This document shows, piece by piece, positions 1 to 9,362 of a DNA stretch of 39,535 bases. The position numbers and the translations under genes are program-made. The notes beneath the pieces are model-generated. The model did no database searches and was not told where the DNA came from. It worked only from the letters and a program-made list of their open reading frames with translations. Within the stretch, counting starts at the first letter, position 1. Every line of letters starts with the position of its first letter. Origin of the DNA: Chara braunii (Eukaryota; Streptophyta; Charophyceae; Charales; Characeae); assembly GCA_003427395.1 (NCBI GenBank), contig BFEA01000008.1, forward strand, positions 2,174,336-2,213,870. The letters run 5' to 3'.

Positions 1-1421
1 CATGTGTTGGCGATGCCGGTGGCGGGGGTGTTAGAGGTGTTGGTAGGGGTGAGGGCAGTGGGGTGGACGAGTGGCTGTCCAGGACTTCTGTAGTGATGGG
101 GAGGCCAGACAACGGATGGTGGATGGTCGAGAGTGGTCTTCTTGGCCACAGTCATTCTGTCTGCCACCAAGGTTCCCACCGTATCTGGAGAGAGTCGTCC
201 AGGTCTCCCAGTTTACGGTCTGGGTCTAGCCATATGGATTTGAATGTTGTTTTCATCTCTTGGTGTCGCACCTGGTTGTCTGTTGTGCTAAGATTTTGTT
301 TAAGCTGAACCCATGCATTGTGGATATTACAGCGTATCGTGTCAATGATGTGCTATATTGCTTGAAGGAAGCCAAAGGTGTGCTCTTTGTGCTCATGCGA
401 GCAGCGGGCTCGCCATGCTGTCATCAGGACTTCCAACCTCGTATGTTTGAAGACGTTAATCTGGAAGTCGGATCACAATCTCTGGCCACTGGGTGTTTGG
501 TCAAGAAGTAGTGCCCCTGGATCCCATGGTAGGTCAATGTTTGTGAGGAACGACCAGGCGACACTCCACCATTGCCAGATCTGTCTGGCCAACTGGCAGT
601 ATAAAAGGCAATGCTCCAAATCCGCTATCTGAGGTTGCATTGTAGAGCAACAGAATGAGCAGATTGGTGACAGCTTACCTTGTTGTTCCAGATGGGATCT
701 GGAGACTATCCAGGCCGACGTCGGTAGGCATCGATAAATTGTTTGCCATTGAAGCGCTCAGTGAAAGGTTGCAGATAGATAGGCATATGTTGACCATTTG
801 AAGCTCTGTAGGCTTGCTTGATCTAGATCGGAGTCTATCGCCCATCTTCTTTTAACAATGTCGGTGGTGTCAATGATTTTGTGTATTTGCCTATAACAGT
901 CTTTGACTGTGTATTTCCAAAAACGGAAGTGGGTGTGGTCCCTCCCATTGCCATTCGGCCGGGTCGAACGGTAGGAGGCACAGTGGCGTCGTCATTTCGT
1001 AGGCCCACCACCCATCTGACTCTTCGCCCAGAACCCGGATTCTTAATAAGGCTGTCGCTGGGTGGGTGTCGATGTGTCATCCCACTCGGGGTTCCGAGTG
1101 AGTCGGGATAGTCTTGCTCTGGGTAGTGTTGGTTCGTATGCAGCTAGCTCCACCTGCGAGGTTGTACAGCGGAAAACCGTGTAGAGTTTGTAGACTACAA
1201 TAGGGAGGGGGAGCGAGGCCTCAAGAACCACCCAGTCTCCTTTGCAGATTTGTGGGCCTCGACGCATGGCTTGTAGCCACGCCATAGGGATGGCTTCTTG
1301 GATTTGTTGCAGTTCCTCGGGGATGTTTCAAATGTGATTCAATTGATGGCGAAGTTCCTCTATTGTTTTCCACCTTCCTGCCTGGGTATCCCACAGATCC
1401 CCCACAAAGGGTTTGTGAGTC
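1..1421 (-). pseudogene. LINE ORF2 C-terminal part with zf-RVT-type region, broken
   Basis: The minus strand reads, with a few stops, as the part of a non-LTR retrotransposon protein that follows the reverse transcriptase. From right to left it gives LWDTQAGRWKTIEEL (about 1390-1345), a hydrophobic stretch, a WQTIYRCLPTSAWI block (about 765-720), then CSFCC (about 655-640) and LEHCLLYCQLARQIWQWW (about 620-560). The Cys pair followed by an H-C-x3-C segment and Trp-rich helix is typical of zf-RVT in plant LINEs. In-frame stops lie at about 762 and 478, so it is not functional. Its right end stops exactly where the larger LINE fragment at 27744-36055 would continue, and both are on the same strand. 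It is therefore probably the 3' portion of the same copy, separated by the large insertion. The 3' end is outside the window. Confidence 0.7.
1413..1421. repeat. Left copy of 9-bp direct repeat (candidate target-site duplication)
   Basis: TTGTGAGTC occurs here and at 27744-27752. The bases just outside the match differ on both sides. The two copies sit at the points where LINE sequence stops and GAACGCG-rich sequence starts. A 9-bp duplication is usual for Mutator-like elements, but the superfamily is not proven. Confidence 0.65.
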
Positions 1422-1432
1422 TGTGTTGCCGA

Positions 1433-1530
1433 GCGTTCGTTGAACGCGGGTTCCGCGTTCAGCTTTTGAACGCGTTGAACGCGCGTTCAAAGAACGCGTG
1501 TGCACGCTCTAAATGCGAACGCGCAGAGCG
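1433..1530. repeat. Left outer terminal repeat: GAACGCG palindrome cluster
   Basis: Nested palindromes are built from GAACGCG and CGCGTTC: one at 1441-1461 and one at 1467-1489, followed by more GAACGCG units. The second matches 27708-27730 in inverted orientation with one mismatch. The very first bases (TGTGTTGCC against TATGTAACC at the other end) agree only partly. Confidence 0.6.
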
Positions 1531-1660
1531 CCACCCACGCCCGGGAGGCCCGTCGGGGGCGTTGGGGAGCGGCGGCGGTGCTTGGGGGGGTTGTGGGCAG
1601 TGTGGGGAGTGGTGGCGGTGCTTGGGGGAGGTTGTGGGCCAATGCCCCAGGCGAAACGGG

Positions 1661-1740
1661 CAAAAAAAAAAAAAAAAAAAAAGTGTGTGTGTGAATTTGT
1701 GTCTGTGTGTGTGAATGTGTGTTTGTGTGTGTATGTGAAG
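1661..1740. repeat. A-tract followed by GT-rich microsatellite
   Basis: A run of about 22 A (about 1661-1682) is followed by interrupted (GT)n to about 1735. A similar order, GCGAA then an A-run, occurs inward of the palindromes at the right end when read in reverse, which fits a long diverged terminal repeat. Open frames here are low complexity and are not called. Confidence 0.8.
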
Positions 1741-1746
1741 AGTCGG

Positions 1747-2574
1747 TTTTTTTTTTCGGGGGTGTGGGGGAATCCCCCTAACACGACTCAGACGGCCTAT
1801 GCAGGCTATCTGAAGGGTCCTCGCAGCCATGCAGCGCAGACCCCCCCACCAAAATCAAGGCAGGCAGTGAATATGGAGTAGAGCACGAGCTGGACGAATA
1901 TATACGTAAGATTCGAATTCAGGTCTGTGTTTTAGCAGTTATGGGTTGCTCACGTAACACGTGATTCTCAGGGCTTGGCTGCACTACTCACCAAATGTGC
2001 AAAACTAGAATGAACCTTCTGCAGAACATGCAATAATATGCCGCCATATGTTTTGTCTTTTGTGCATGTGGTGAGTAGAGGCCCTTAGGGCCACTGCACG
2101 TATTCATGAGAAAAGAAAAACGAGAAAAAATTCTCGTTTTTTTTTTTTCTTGTTTTTTTTTTTCTCAATTTTTTTTTTTCTCATTTTTTTTTTTTTCTCG
2201 TTTTTCTTTTCTTAAGAATACGTGGAGTGGCCCTAAGGGCCTCTACTGACCACATGCACAAAAGACAAAACATATGGCAGCGTATTATTCCATGTTCTGC
2301 AGAAGGTTCATTCTAGTTTTGCACATTTGGTGAGTAGTGCAGCCACGCCCTGAGAATCACGTGCTACGTGAGCAACCCATAACTGCTGAAACACAGACCT
2401 GAATTCGAATCTTGGATATATATTCGACCAGCTCGTGTTCTACTCCGTATTCACTGCTTGCCTTGATTTTGGTGAAGGGGTCTGCGCTGCATGGCTGCGA
2501 GGACCCTTCAGATAGCCTGCATGGGCCGTCTGAGCCGTGTTAGGGGGATTCCCCCACACCCCCGGAAAAAAAAA
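1747..2574. mobile_element. Foldback element, about 828 bp, inserted in the left terminal repeat
   Basis: Two arms of about 370-390 bp (1747-2135 and about 2200-2574) are near-perfect reverse complements. Both outer ends read T-run, CGGGGGTGTGGGGG, AATCCCCCTAACACG going inward. The loop is T-rich with repeated CTC interruptions and a small CGAGAAAAAATTCTCG hairpin. No coding capacity is seen. It lies between the GAACGCG cluster and the inner 31-bp terminal block, so it appears to have inserted into the terminal repeat of the large element. I see no clear target-site duplication. A diverged relative of one arm lies at about 39066-39190. Confidence 0.8.
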
Positions 2575-2584
2575 GAGCTTTTAA

Positions 2585-2615
2585 CATGTTATTCGTTAAA
2601 ATAGGACATTATAAT
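2585..2615 (+). repeat. Inner terminal inverted repeat, left copy (31 bp)
   Basis: It begins AACATGTTATTCG and ends GGACATTATA. The same 31 bases occur on the minus strand at 27454-27484. Both copies are flanked outside by TTTT on the plus strand (left before, right after), so a separate 24.9-kb element with a 4-bp duplication is an alternative reading of the boundary. Confidence 0.75.
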
Positions 2616-2696
2616 ATGTCCTCTTTCTAACGAATTCATTTTTGGCTGCATTCCAAGCAACGTAGGCACGCCCATCCACGACTTAAGCACATGCAG

Positions 2697-3241
2697 AAGT
2701 GTGCCGAGATCCGTACTTGTGGAACTTTATAAATGATATCCCAAATGAGGAAGCGTGTTCAAACCCGTACATGTTAGGCACGCCGCACGGGAACCTTGTG
2801 TGGAAGTGTGCTGGGATCCTTACTTGTTGAACTTCAAAAACATGGCACTGCTGGGAATCCTGTGCGGAAGTGTGCTGGGATCCGTACTTGTTAAACTTCA
2901 TAAACGAATAACGACAGACACGCCCATCAGGGAACCCTGTGCGGAAGTGTGCTGGGAGCCTCACTTGTTGAACTTCAGAAATGTGTCGTGAATCTTGTGC
3001 CGAAGTGTGTCGGGATCCGCACTTGTTAAACTTCATAAACGAATAACGACAGGCACGCGCATCAGGGAACCCAGTGCGGAAGTGTGCTGGGATCCGTACT
3101 TGTTAAACTTCAATTCCATAATTGTGACGAGCAATGTGTCATGATTGCATCCTCGTTGGATAATTATATTAGAAGACGTAGAGTAGCGACAGGCACGCCC
3201 ATCCGGGATGCCTGTGCGATAGTGTATCGGGAGCCACACTT
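2697..3241 (+). repeat. Left subterminal array of the 22-bp motif (seven copies)
   Basis: Copies start at 2697, 2804, 2868, 2945, 3003, 3080 and 3220, spaced 58-140 bp apart. The local form has arms AAGTGTG and GTACTT around a GGGATCC core, usually followed by GTTAAACTTCATAAAC and preceded by CACGCCCATCAGGGAACC. It is a variant of the palindrome found throughout the element and resembles the copies at the right end (26671-27298). No gene is seen here. Confidence 0.75.
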
Positions 3242-3244
3242 GTC

Positions 3245-3958
3245 AAACTTCAAGTTTGTGAATGTGATGAGCAAGTTGTCATGATTGAATCCTTGTTGGA
3301 TAATACTATTTATTTCTTTTATGCGTGAGTTGTATATGCATGGCTATCGTCTCGTCCGAGGCGGTTGTCTGGATGTTGTAGAGATTCAGACTTCTTTAGA
3401 AGTACAAACAGTAACTGTTATTTTTGACATACAATTTATTTTTCCCGGTCAAGAACGCAAAATTGTCGGTCACATGTAATTCAAGCGGTCACAAGTACAT
3501 GATTGTCTATGCACACAAGAGACGTGATGTCACTGGTCTTTCACTCTTTGCATAACGAACCTCACACCCACACACTCGCCGAGATTTGTCGTGCATCCAC
3601 ACTCCAATTCGTCATGTCGCACCACACACACGAATATCATTTCGAGGTGAATTATATGCACAATCTTGGATGACCTGGACACAATTTGCAACGAGGACTG
3701 CAATGCAATGAATGTAATGACACGACAAACGAGCCGGACCTGACAGAGATTCTGAAGGCAATACGTGACACCAAACTGACAGTCAACATACCAAAGACAA
3801 CTCAAACCCGCAACACTGAAAAAAAATAATGTCGTTGTGAAAGCGACAGTTAAAATATGAAATATTCTGAAACAGAAGTTTGCAAATCAATCGAATCCAT
3901 CAAAGACAACGACATTCCAAGACACATGATGCTAGTTGTCGTCTAATATACGGAATAT
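3245..3958. other. No gene recognised
   Basis: Mixed-composition sequence. A 91-codon minus-strand open frame at 3530-3805 has no recognisable features. It could hold the 3' untranslated region of the protease gene that ends at 3960. Confidence 0.4.
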
Positions 3959-3959
3959 T

Positions 3960-4643
3960 TTAACAAGAGAACCTGAAAGGCGGTCGATCGCCACGTTGCA
4001 ACAGTGTTGCAAACATCAACATAAACACCCCGCAACGAACTCCATCCACTTGTCTAGGAACTCCCTCTATAACAACATTTGCTGCCACCGACTTCCAGCA
4101 CCTGCACGAGCGCCTATGTGATGTTTGACATTCCAAATAGTGTACGATCAACTCGAAAACACTAAGGTAAAAACTAGAATCGGCTACAACGCAAGGAAAA
4201 GAATCGAAAATCTCAAGAACATTATCTCTCAAACTCACGGAAAGGAGGATCCAGTGATCATTATCTTTGAGGACTGAAACAAAGATAATATCATATTCAA
4301 GCAGATCCACGTTTTTAACCCATCTTTCCACCCCGCCGTGCCCTTGAAGTTGCAGTTTACTGAAGAAGAAAGAATTAAAGGTGAAGACTCGAAGGCCTGG
4401 CGGGATGTCACTTGTCCCATATGCGGTCGTTCCTAATAGCGCCATGTAGAAGTTGACCACCTCATCATTCACCCTGCCGTCGGTAAGTGAGAGGGTGAGA
4501 ATATCCTTCGCTGCAATTCGCAACTGGCCATCGTGGAGGGTTGAGAGTACAGTGTCAGGTGGCACCAAGCCTCGTTCAATGTCGTCTAAAACCCGCAAGC
4601 TTCCAATCGCAGTCACTGCTGTTCCAGGTGCCGTGGCCTGCAC
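3960..4643 (-). CDS. C48/Ulp1-like cysteine peptidase, catalytic exon
   Basis: A 227-residue open frame matches the Ulp1/SENP (C48) fold along its length. DGRVNDEVVNFYMALL (residues 55-70) is the usual start of the domain and VFTFNSFFFSKL follows. His130 lies in DNDHW, Asp147 in EIFDSFP, Gln198 and Cys204 in QVDGVRCGVF, so the H-D-Q-C set is complete with normal spacing. Family members cleave SUMO or similar modifiers. Plant Mutator-like and other DNA elements are known to carry such domains. The frame does not open with ATG: its first listed codon is GTG directly after TTGTGCAG, which looks like a splice acceptor. The gene therefore probably has an upstream exon at about 4715-4962 and a short intron of about 50-70 bp. 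It ends at a stop at 3960. Confidence 0.8.
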   Translation of the reverse strand: MQATAPGTAVTAIGSLRVLDDIERGLVPPDTVLSTLHDGQLRIAAKDILTLSLTDGRVNDEVVNFYMALLGTTAYGTSDIPPGLRVFTFNSFFFSKLQLQGHGGVERWVKNVDLLEYDIIFVSVLKDNDHWILLSVSLRDNVLEIFDSFPCVVADSSFYLSVFELIVHYLECQTSHRRSCRCWKSVAANVVIEGVPRQVDGVRCGVFMLMFATLLQRGDRPPFRFSC

Positions 4644-4691
4644 TGCACAACATCGAGCAAAGGACAGGGGGGGGAAGTGAGAAACGGAACA

Positions 4692-4962
4692 CTAAGGATT
4701 CTCCTTCATCACACGGCGAGTAGCTAAGTATTTCTCATACATGGCCTGACCCCTAGTCACAGATCGTGGATATGTCCTTTTCTCTGGGGGCAGAAGGGAA
4801 AGACACTCCTCAATGGCAATGGCATGCTCCTTCTTCCCGATTTCGACATCAACCCTTGATGCCCTTAACATGTCCTTGTGTTTTGTCGTCAACCCCGGGA
4901 CTGTATGCAATATGTGTTCCGGATATTTAGAGGGTCTCCGTGTTCGAGACGACCCTACCCCT
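4692..4962 (-). CDS. Probable upstream exon of the C48 peptidase gene
   Basis: This open frame of about 85-90 codons (PSKYPEHILHTVPG, then IAIEECLSLLPPEKRTYP) lies just upstream of the peptidase exon. Its right border is at a good acceptor, the pyrimidine tract TTCTTCTGTTGTAG read on the minus strand. A possible donor, C|GTGTGATG at about 4714, would keep the peptidase frame. The residues match no family I recognise. The exon structure is inferred from splice-like signals only. Confidence 0.4.
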
Positions 4963-4974
4963 CTACAACAGAAG

Positions 4975-5600
4975 AAAGACAAAACGGAAAGTGAATACAC
5001 GTTTCCGAAGAAGAACCCGACGAAACGACAATTAAAGGACCACGAAATCTAAAAGACACAAGACCCATGCAATTACAGAACCCCGTCATGCCATGAGAGT
5101 GCGAGAGAGAGAACTTCCGCACCAGCCACGTTGCAAAATAAAACGAGCAGTGCACTCGAGCTCGACACCCCCGCCCTTCAGAAGGGAAAAGCACATCAAG
5201 TCACAGAAGGGGAAGGCAAACATCTATGAAGTCCGGATCCCGGCGGACTTTTCCAACCCAGGGAGATGACCCAACCCCTGTGCCACCGAAGGAAGAGAAA
5301 ACGAAAAATGAACTCACGTAATCCAAGACGAACCCGACGAAAACGACAACTCAAGAACCACGAAATGTAGAAGACGCAGGACCTATCTATTTACAGAGCC
5401 CCGTTTAGCCATGAGAGAGATATAGAATACTTCCGCGCAGGCCCCACTGGAAAACAAAAGGAGCAGTGCGTTCGACATCGACACCCCGCCCTCCAGAAGG
5501 GAAAACCTCAACAAGCCACAAACCCGGAGGCCAAACATTTGTGAAGTCAGGATCCCGGCGGCCTTTTCCCAATCGAGACACCAAAAGAGTAACCGCGTTA
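4975..5600. repeat. Two diverged copies of a 315-bp tandem unit
   Basis: 4975-5250 resembles 5290-5565: both run through GAAGAACCCGACGAAA-like, ACCACGAAAT, ATGAGAG, GAGCAGTGC and CCAGAAGGGAAAA landmarks and end in a 22-bp motif (5229 and 5544, exactly 315 bp apart). A third, weaker motif copy is at 5615-5636. Part of the second copy overlaps the end of the acidic open frame. Confidence 0.65.
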
Positions 5601-6777
5601 CGCAGCGGCCTTGGCAGTGCGGATCCCGGCGGACTAAAACCACCACTCGTGTGAGGGAACGCTTCAACAAAAACACACATGTTTTTGTCTCGTCCGCATT
5701 GACAGACACTGCGGTCACTAGCGCGCAGACAGAGTGGCGTTTGTCACAGCTTACCAGCTGGTTTGTCTCTCCACTCCATAATCGGCGAAGTTGGTACGGG
5801 CAAGGCCAGCACGTCGAGAGCTCGAGTGTCGGCGACAGTTTTTTAGGGGATGTGACATCTTGTTGTCCCCCGATCCCGCCTTCTCCTCCGCTGGCGATGG
5901 TCGGCGGCAGCATCGGAGAGCTCGTCGGGGAGAAATCGACGACAGATCCCCCGGAAGGTTTGACGTCGAGAGGGTCGTCGACACCAGGCATCAAGGACGG
6001 CTGCGCGGACATGTGGTGGTCGCCCAGGATGCCGTCGATAACTTCTTCGATGTCAATACACACACTCGGTTTAGTCAGACTGACTGTTACACGAGCTTCG
6101 TTGAACCGGTGTTGGAGATCGACGGCAGACATCATTGCTTGGACCTCATAGTCATCACGTTCTGCCGAAAGGCTTGTGACCACCTCTGTCTCCATACCCA
6201 GTGCCGTGTCATCGTCGTCGTTGTCTTCCTCGCGGTGTTCTCCATACAGCTGCCCGAATCCGTCAGAAGACTCCCCAGATCTGTCATCGTCGTCGCTGAA
6301 AGTCTGTTCGTCGTCTCCTGTATCGAGTTCACCTTTTTCCCCCTCCTGCCCTCCTAGCAACCCAGCCAACTTCGTTTCTTCCCCTTCCTCTCCTTCATCC
6401 TCTTCTTCCTCCCCTTCATCCCCTCCTTCCTCCAATTCCTCCCCTGTGTCTCCTTCCTCCACTTCCTTCTCTTTGTCCATCACCCTGCCTTCTTCCCCTG
6501 CATGCAATGCAGCCACTTCGCCCGAACCCGTGTCGATTTCCGATGAATGCGCTTCCCGCCCGCCGCACGCAGCCCCTCTCGCCAACACCAATATCCCTGG
6601 TTGGCCCCCCTTGCCTGAAGATGTTCGGATCCCGACGAACTTCGCCGACTCCCTGTCGCTGGGCCCTCCACACGCCTTGCCTGAAGAAGTTCGGATCCCG
6701 GCGAACTTCGCCGTCTCCCTGTCGCCGGGCCCTCCACACGCCTTGCCTGGAGAAGTTCGTATCCCGGCGAACTTCAC
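5383..6777 (-). CDS. Acidic repeat-containing protein of unknown function
   Basis: The 464-residue open frame starts with three 22-residue repeats of the type KFAGIRTSxGKACGGPxDRE. Each is one 66-bp DNA unit carrying a 22-bp palindrome. A long Glu/Asp/Gly-rich segment follows (residues about 95-190, including EEGDEGEEEEDEGEEGEE and FSDDDDRSG). The middle (about 195-300) is more ordinary, with VDLQHRFNEARVTVSLTKP. The last third, after SPKKLSPTLELS, looks less protein-like and may be intron or out-of-frame sequence. No domain is recognised. It lies between the methyltransferase-like gene and the protease gene on the same strand and could be part of either transcript. Another frame (6416-7078) overlaps its start. 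The true exon borders are unknown. Confidence 0.4.
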   Translation of the reverse strand: MKFAGIRTSPGKACGGPGDRETAKFAGIRTSSGKACGGPSDRESAKFVGIRTSSGKGGQPGILVLARGAACGGREAHSSEIDTGSGEVAALHAGEEGRVMDKEKEVEEGDTGEELEEGGDEGEEEEDEGEEGEETKLAGLLGGQEGEKGELDTGDDEQTFSDDDDRSGESSDGFGQLYGEHREEDNDDDDTALGMETEVVTSLSAERDDYEVQAMMSAVDLQHRFNEARVTVSLTKPSVCIDIEEVIDGILGDHHMSAQPSLMPGVDDPLDVKPSGGSVVDFSPTSSPMLPPTIASGGEGGIGGQQDVTSPKKLSPTLELSTCWPCPYQLRRLWSGETNQLVSCDKRHSVCALVTAVSVNADETKTCVFLLKRSLTRVVVLVRRDPHCQGRCVTRLLFWCLDWEKAAGILTSQMFGLRVCGLLRFSLLEGGVSMSNALLLLFSSGACAEVFYISLMAKRGSVNR

Positions 6778-6818
6778 CGTCTCCCTGTCGCCGGGCCCTC
6801 CTTCCGCACCCTCTCGCT
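6621..6818. repeat. 66-bp tandem repeat, three units, each with a 22-bp motif
   Basis: Motif starts at 6621, 6687 and 6753 are exactly 66 bp apart, with CCCTGTCGCCGGGCCCTCC and GCCTTGCCTG between them. 66 is a multiple of three, so the overlapping minus-strand open frame gains a 22-residue repeat. A further single motif copy is at 6963-6984. Confidence 0.85.
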
Positions 6819-7044
6819 TCGACTAAAGCGGTTGGCGATCCCCCACAGGCGGCGAAGTCCCATCCCTCACCGCACCGCTGTCTATTTTGGGATGACGACT
6901 CGCCACCCCCGGTCCTGACCAGCTCTACGTGTCCGTCCTCTCTGTCCGCTCTGTAAGCATTGAAGTTCGGATCCCGGCGGACTTGAACGTTTCGACCGAG
7001 CCGGCACGGAGAGCAACCAAGGCCGCCATCACCGAGCAGGCGGA

Positions 7045-9362
7045 TCAACTGGGCACGTCCTTCGACTGTGCCGAGCATTCCGGACCGGGACCGGTAGACT
7101 GCTGACGCCCGAGGGCCTCCCCCGTTACCCCGCCGCTGCCTTCCGTTGTCGTGGTGTCGCCCTGAGACCCGCCCTCATCCTCGTCGCCCTCGTGTTGTCG
7201 CCCCGGGACTTGTTTGCCGCCCCCAGCCTTGTCGCCCTTGTTCTCCCCACCGTCCGGTCCCCAGGACCCTGTACTTACATGCATCCCACAGGGAGGGGGG
7301 ATTTTCCAGTTCACCCTTCCTTTGGAGGGGCTCGTGTCGAGGTCGTAGTAGTCCTCCGTCAGCTCCAACCAGCACTTGTCCTGAAGTTCGGCGAACAATC
7401 GCCCGGCTGTGGAAATGACGGACACGTCTTCGCGTGCGAAAGAGCCATTCTCGGCCCTCACTTGCTGGAGGACCGCAATTCTAGCGATGTCGAGGAAGTC
7501 AGACTTCGACCCGCGAGGGAGTGGCATCCATCCTCCGTCCGGGACAGCGACCACCACGATCCACTCACCCTTTTGGATCGCCGGCTGGATGACTCCTGGA
7601 TGCTTAATCATGTCATGGCCCCAATCCGCCTCCGTGGAACGACTTTGAGGCTCAGGCAGGAAGTGAATGTTGGCATTCGTCCAAGACAGATGATCGGGCG
7701 GGATGTCAGACCCGGGACGCAGTGAGCGATGGCCGGAGGCCAGAGCTTGCATTCTCTGCAGCAACTTCATCGGGGTAGTGCTAGGCGCTGGTTTCGCTAT
7801 CGGTGACACAAGGGACGCTGGGCTTGTTGACGGACCTGCCAAGGACAACCCTGTAGCGTGCTGCGCGGAATGTTGGTCGTACTGCAGGTCGAGGCTTTCG
7901 GTGTCGCTGCCCTCCTCGTCCGCGGTCGCGTCGAACTCGATGTCGGTGGTTTCCTCGTCTTCCGTGGAGATCAAGGAGGAGTAACTGTCAAACGTCAGCT
8001 CCTCCTCTGACTCCACGAAGCAAAGGGACTGCAACCTCTCGAGGAAGGTCTTCGTGTTCATGCGGGAGGCGTCGTGGTAGTTGTCGAGCAACGTGAACAT
8101 GTGGTCCTTGCGGTGCACGTACTCGGCGTCGGTGTCTCTCTTCGGCCACGTTTACAAGAACAAGAAGTCGTATATCTTGTTCCGCTTCCTCGCACTCAAC
8201 TTGAACCACATGTCCGTCTTGTTGTTCCACGCGCGAGCCCGAGTCCCGGTGACGACCATGAACTCGCAATTGTGGGCACCCGAATTGACCTCGCTTTTGA
8301 CGAGATCAATTGTAAATTGCAAGAGCTCGGAGTTCCCTTTCTTCGCGATGACGTGTCGTCCTGCCTTCAGTACTTCCCAGACTGACCGCGCGTGTGGCTT
8401 CCCGAGGAAGACGACACCCTCCCCCTTCTTGGTGACGGATTCGAGAAGCTGAACGAATTGGGCAGGGTTGCATTTCATGTCCCCGTACACAATGCCCCGA
8501 CGTGCAGGCGAGGAATGCAACCAGTCGCAAGCGTTGAATGGGATGTCGGACACATCCGTTTGCGTAACCTTCTGTGGTACCCGCACTGCAGCAGCGGTGC
8601 CTGCCGGCAGTTTCCCCTCGTAGACAATGGACGTGTTGACCCGCAAATCGTCGCCTTTGAAGAGTATGTACATCCGGTCGTCTTCCGTGTACAAATTGTT
8701 CCCGACGGGGAAGCTTTTCTTCTGTTGACTCCTCACCCACTTCCCTTCCAGCAGCTTGACGAAAGAAAGATGGTTCATGCAGGCCAGAAAGTAGAGGTTT
8801 TGCTGCCGCAGAATAAAAACAACGAGCATCCAATGCGACGGACACCACGTCTGGAGTTGGGAATCCAGAGTGTCGAACGCTTGCGGTTTCAAAAGCTTCA
8901 GGTCCACCAGTTCGTACAGATCGAGGACGAAGGTGTGACTCTTTGTGGCAACCACTGCCTCCTTCACCTCCGCACTCCTTATGTCTGCCTCCAAGGGGTC
9001 GTTGCCGAATGGCGCGATGGATGTCACGTTGCCCGTGTCATTCCATTTTATGTGCACAATGCCTTCGGCGAGCGCGATCTCTCGACTCTTCAGTCTACTG
9101 CCAGTCAACACGGACAGGACCTTATTCCTCCAGTCGACGGACAACTTCTTGTGACCGGCCAGCTTCTCCGTCGCCTCGATCGATCTGTCGTCGTCGCAGC
9201 CCATGTAGGGCGGGCAGTCCTTGAACAGCGAGGAGTCAGTGACGTATTTCGTGCTCCCATCCCACAACTCAGCATCCAAACCACGACTCTCATTCCGGAC
9301 CTTGATTTCAGGAACGCGAACCTCTGGCTCCAATCCACGTCCAGCCTTTTGTCGTGCTTGAA
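7045..9362 (-). pseudogene. N6/N4 DNA-methyltransferase-like C-terminal half, with acidic tail
   Basis: One reading frame runs from about 9300 to 7045 with an in-frame TAA at 8150-8152. Its core resembles the motif order of beta-class amino-methyltransferases. VLDLYE (about 8928-8911) sits where the catalytic D-P-P-Y motif would be but is degenerate. WVRSQQKKSFP and RMYILFKGDD (about 8740-8655) look like the W-x-K and HE-x-ILVF region. CNPAQFVQLLESV and GEGVVFLG (about 8472-8401), then AGRHVIA, resemble motif X followed by the AdoMet-binding F-x-G-x-G loop. After the TAA the frame continues YVHRKDHMFTLLDNY and then an acidic, Ser-rich, low-complexity tail. It follows the ParB-like half after a stop (about 9363) and at least one frame change. 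The assignment is by motif pattern only. The gene appears inactive unless introns explain the breaks. Confidence 0.45.

Noticed and set aside
1459-1881. Open frames on both strands rich in Gly, Thr-His or Lys
   Set aside because: They translate the A-run, GT microsatellite and GC-rich sequence; no coding signal.
3530-3805. 91-codon minus-strand frame
   Set aside because: No recognisable features and no supporting context beyond being open.
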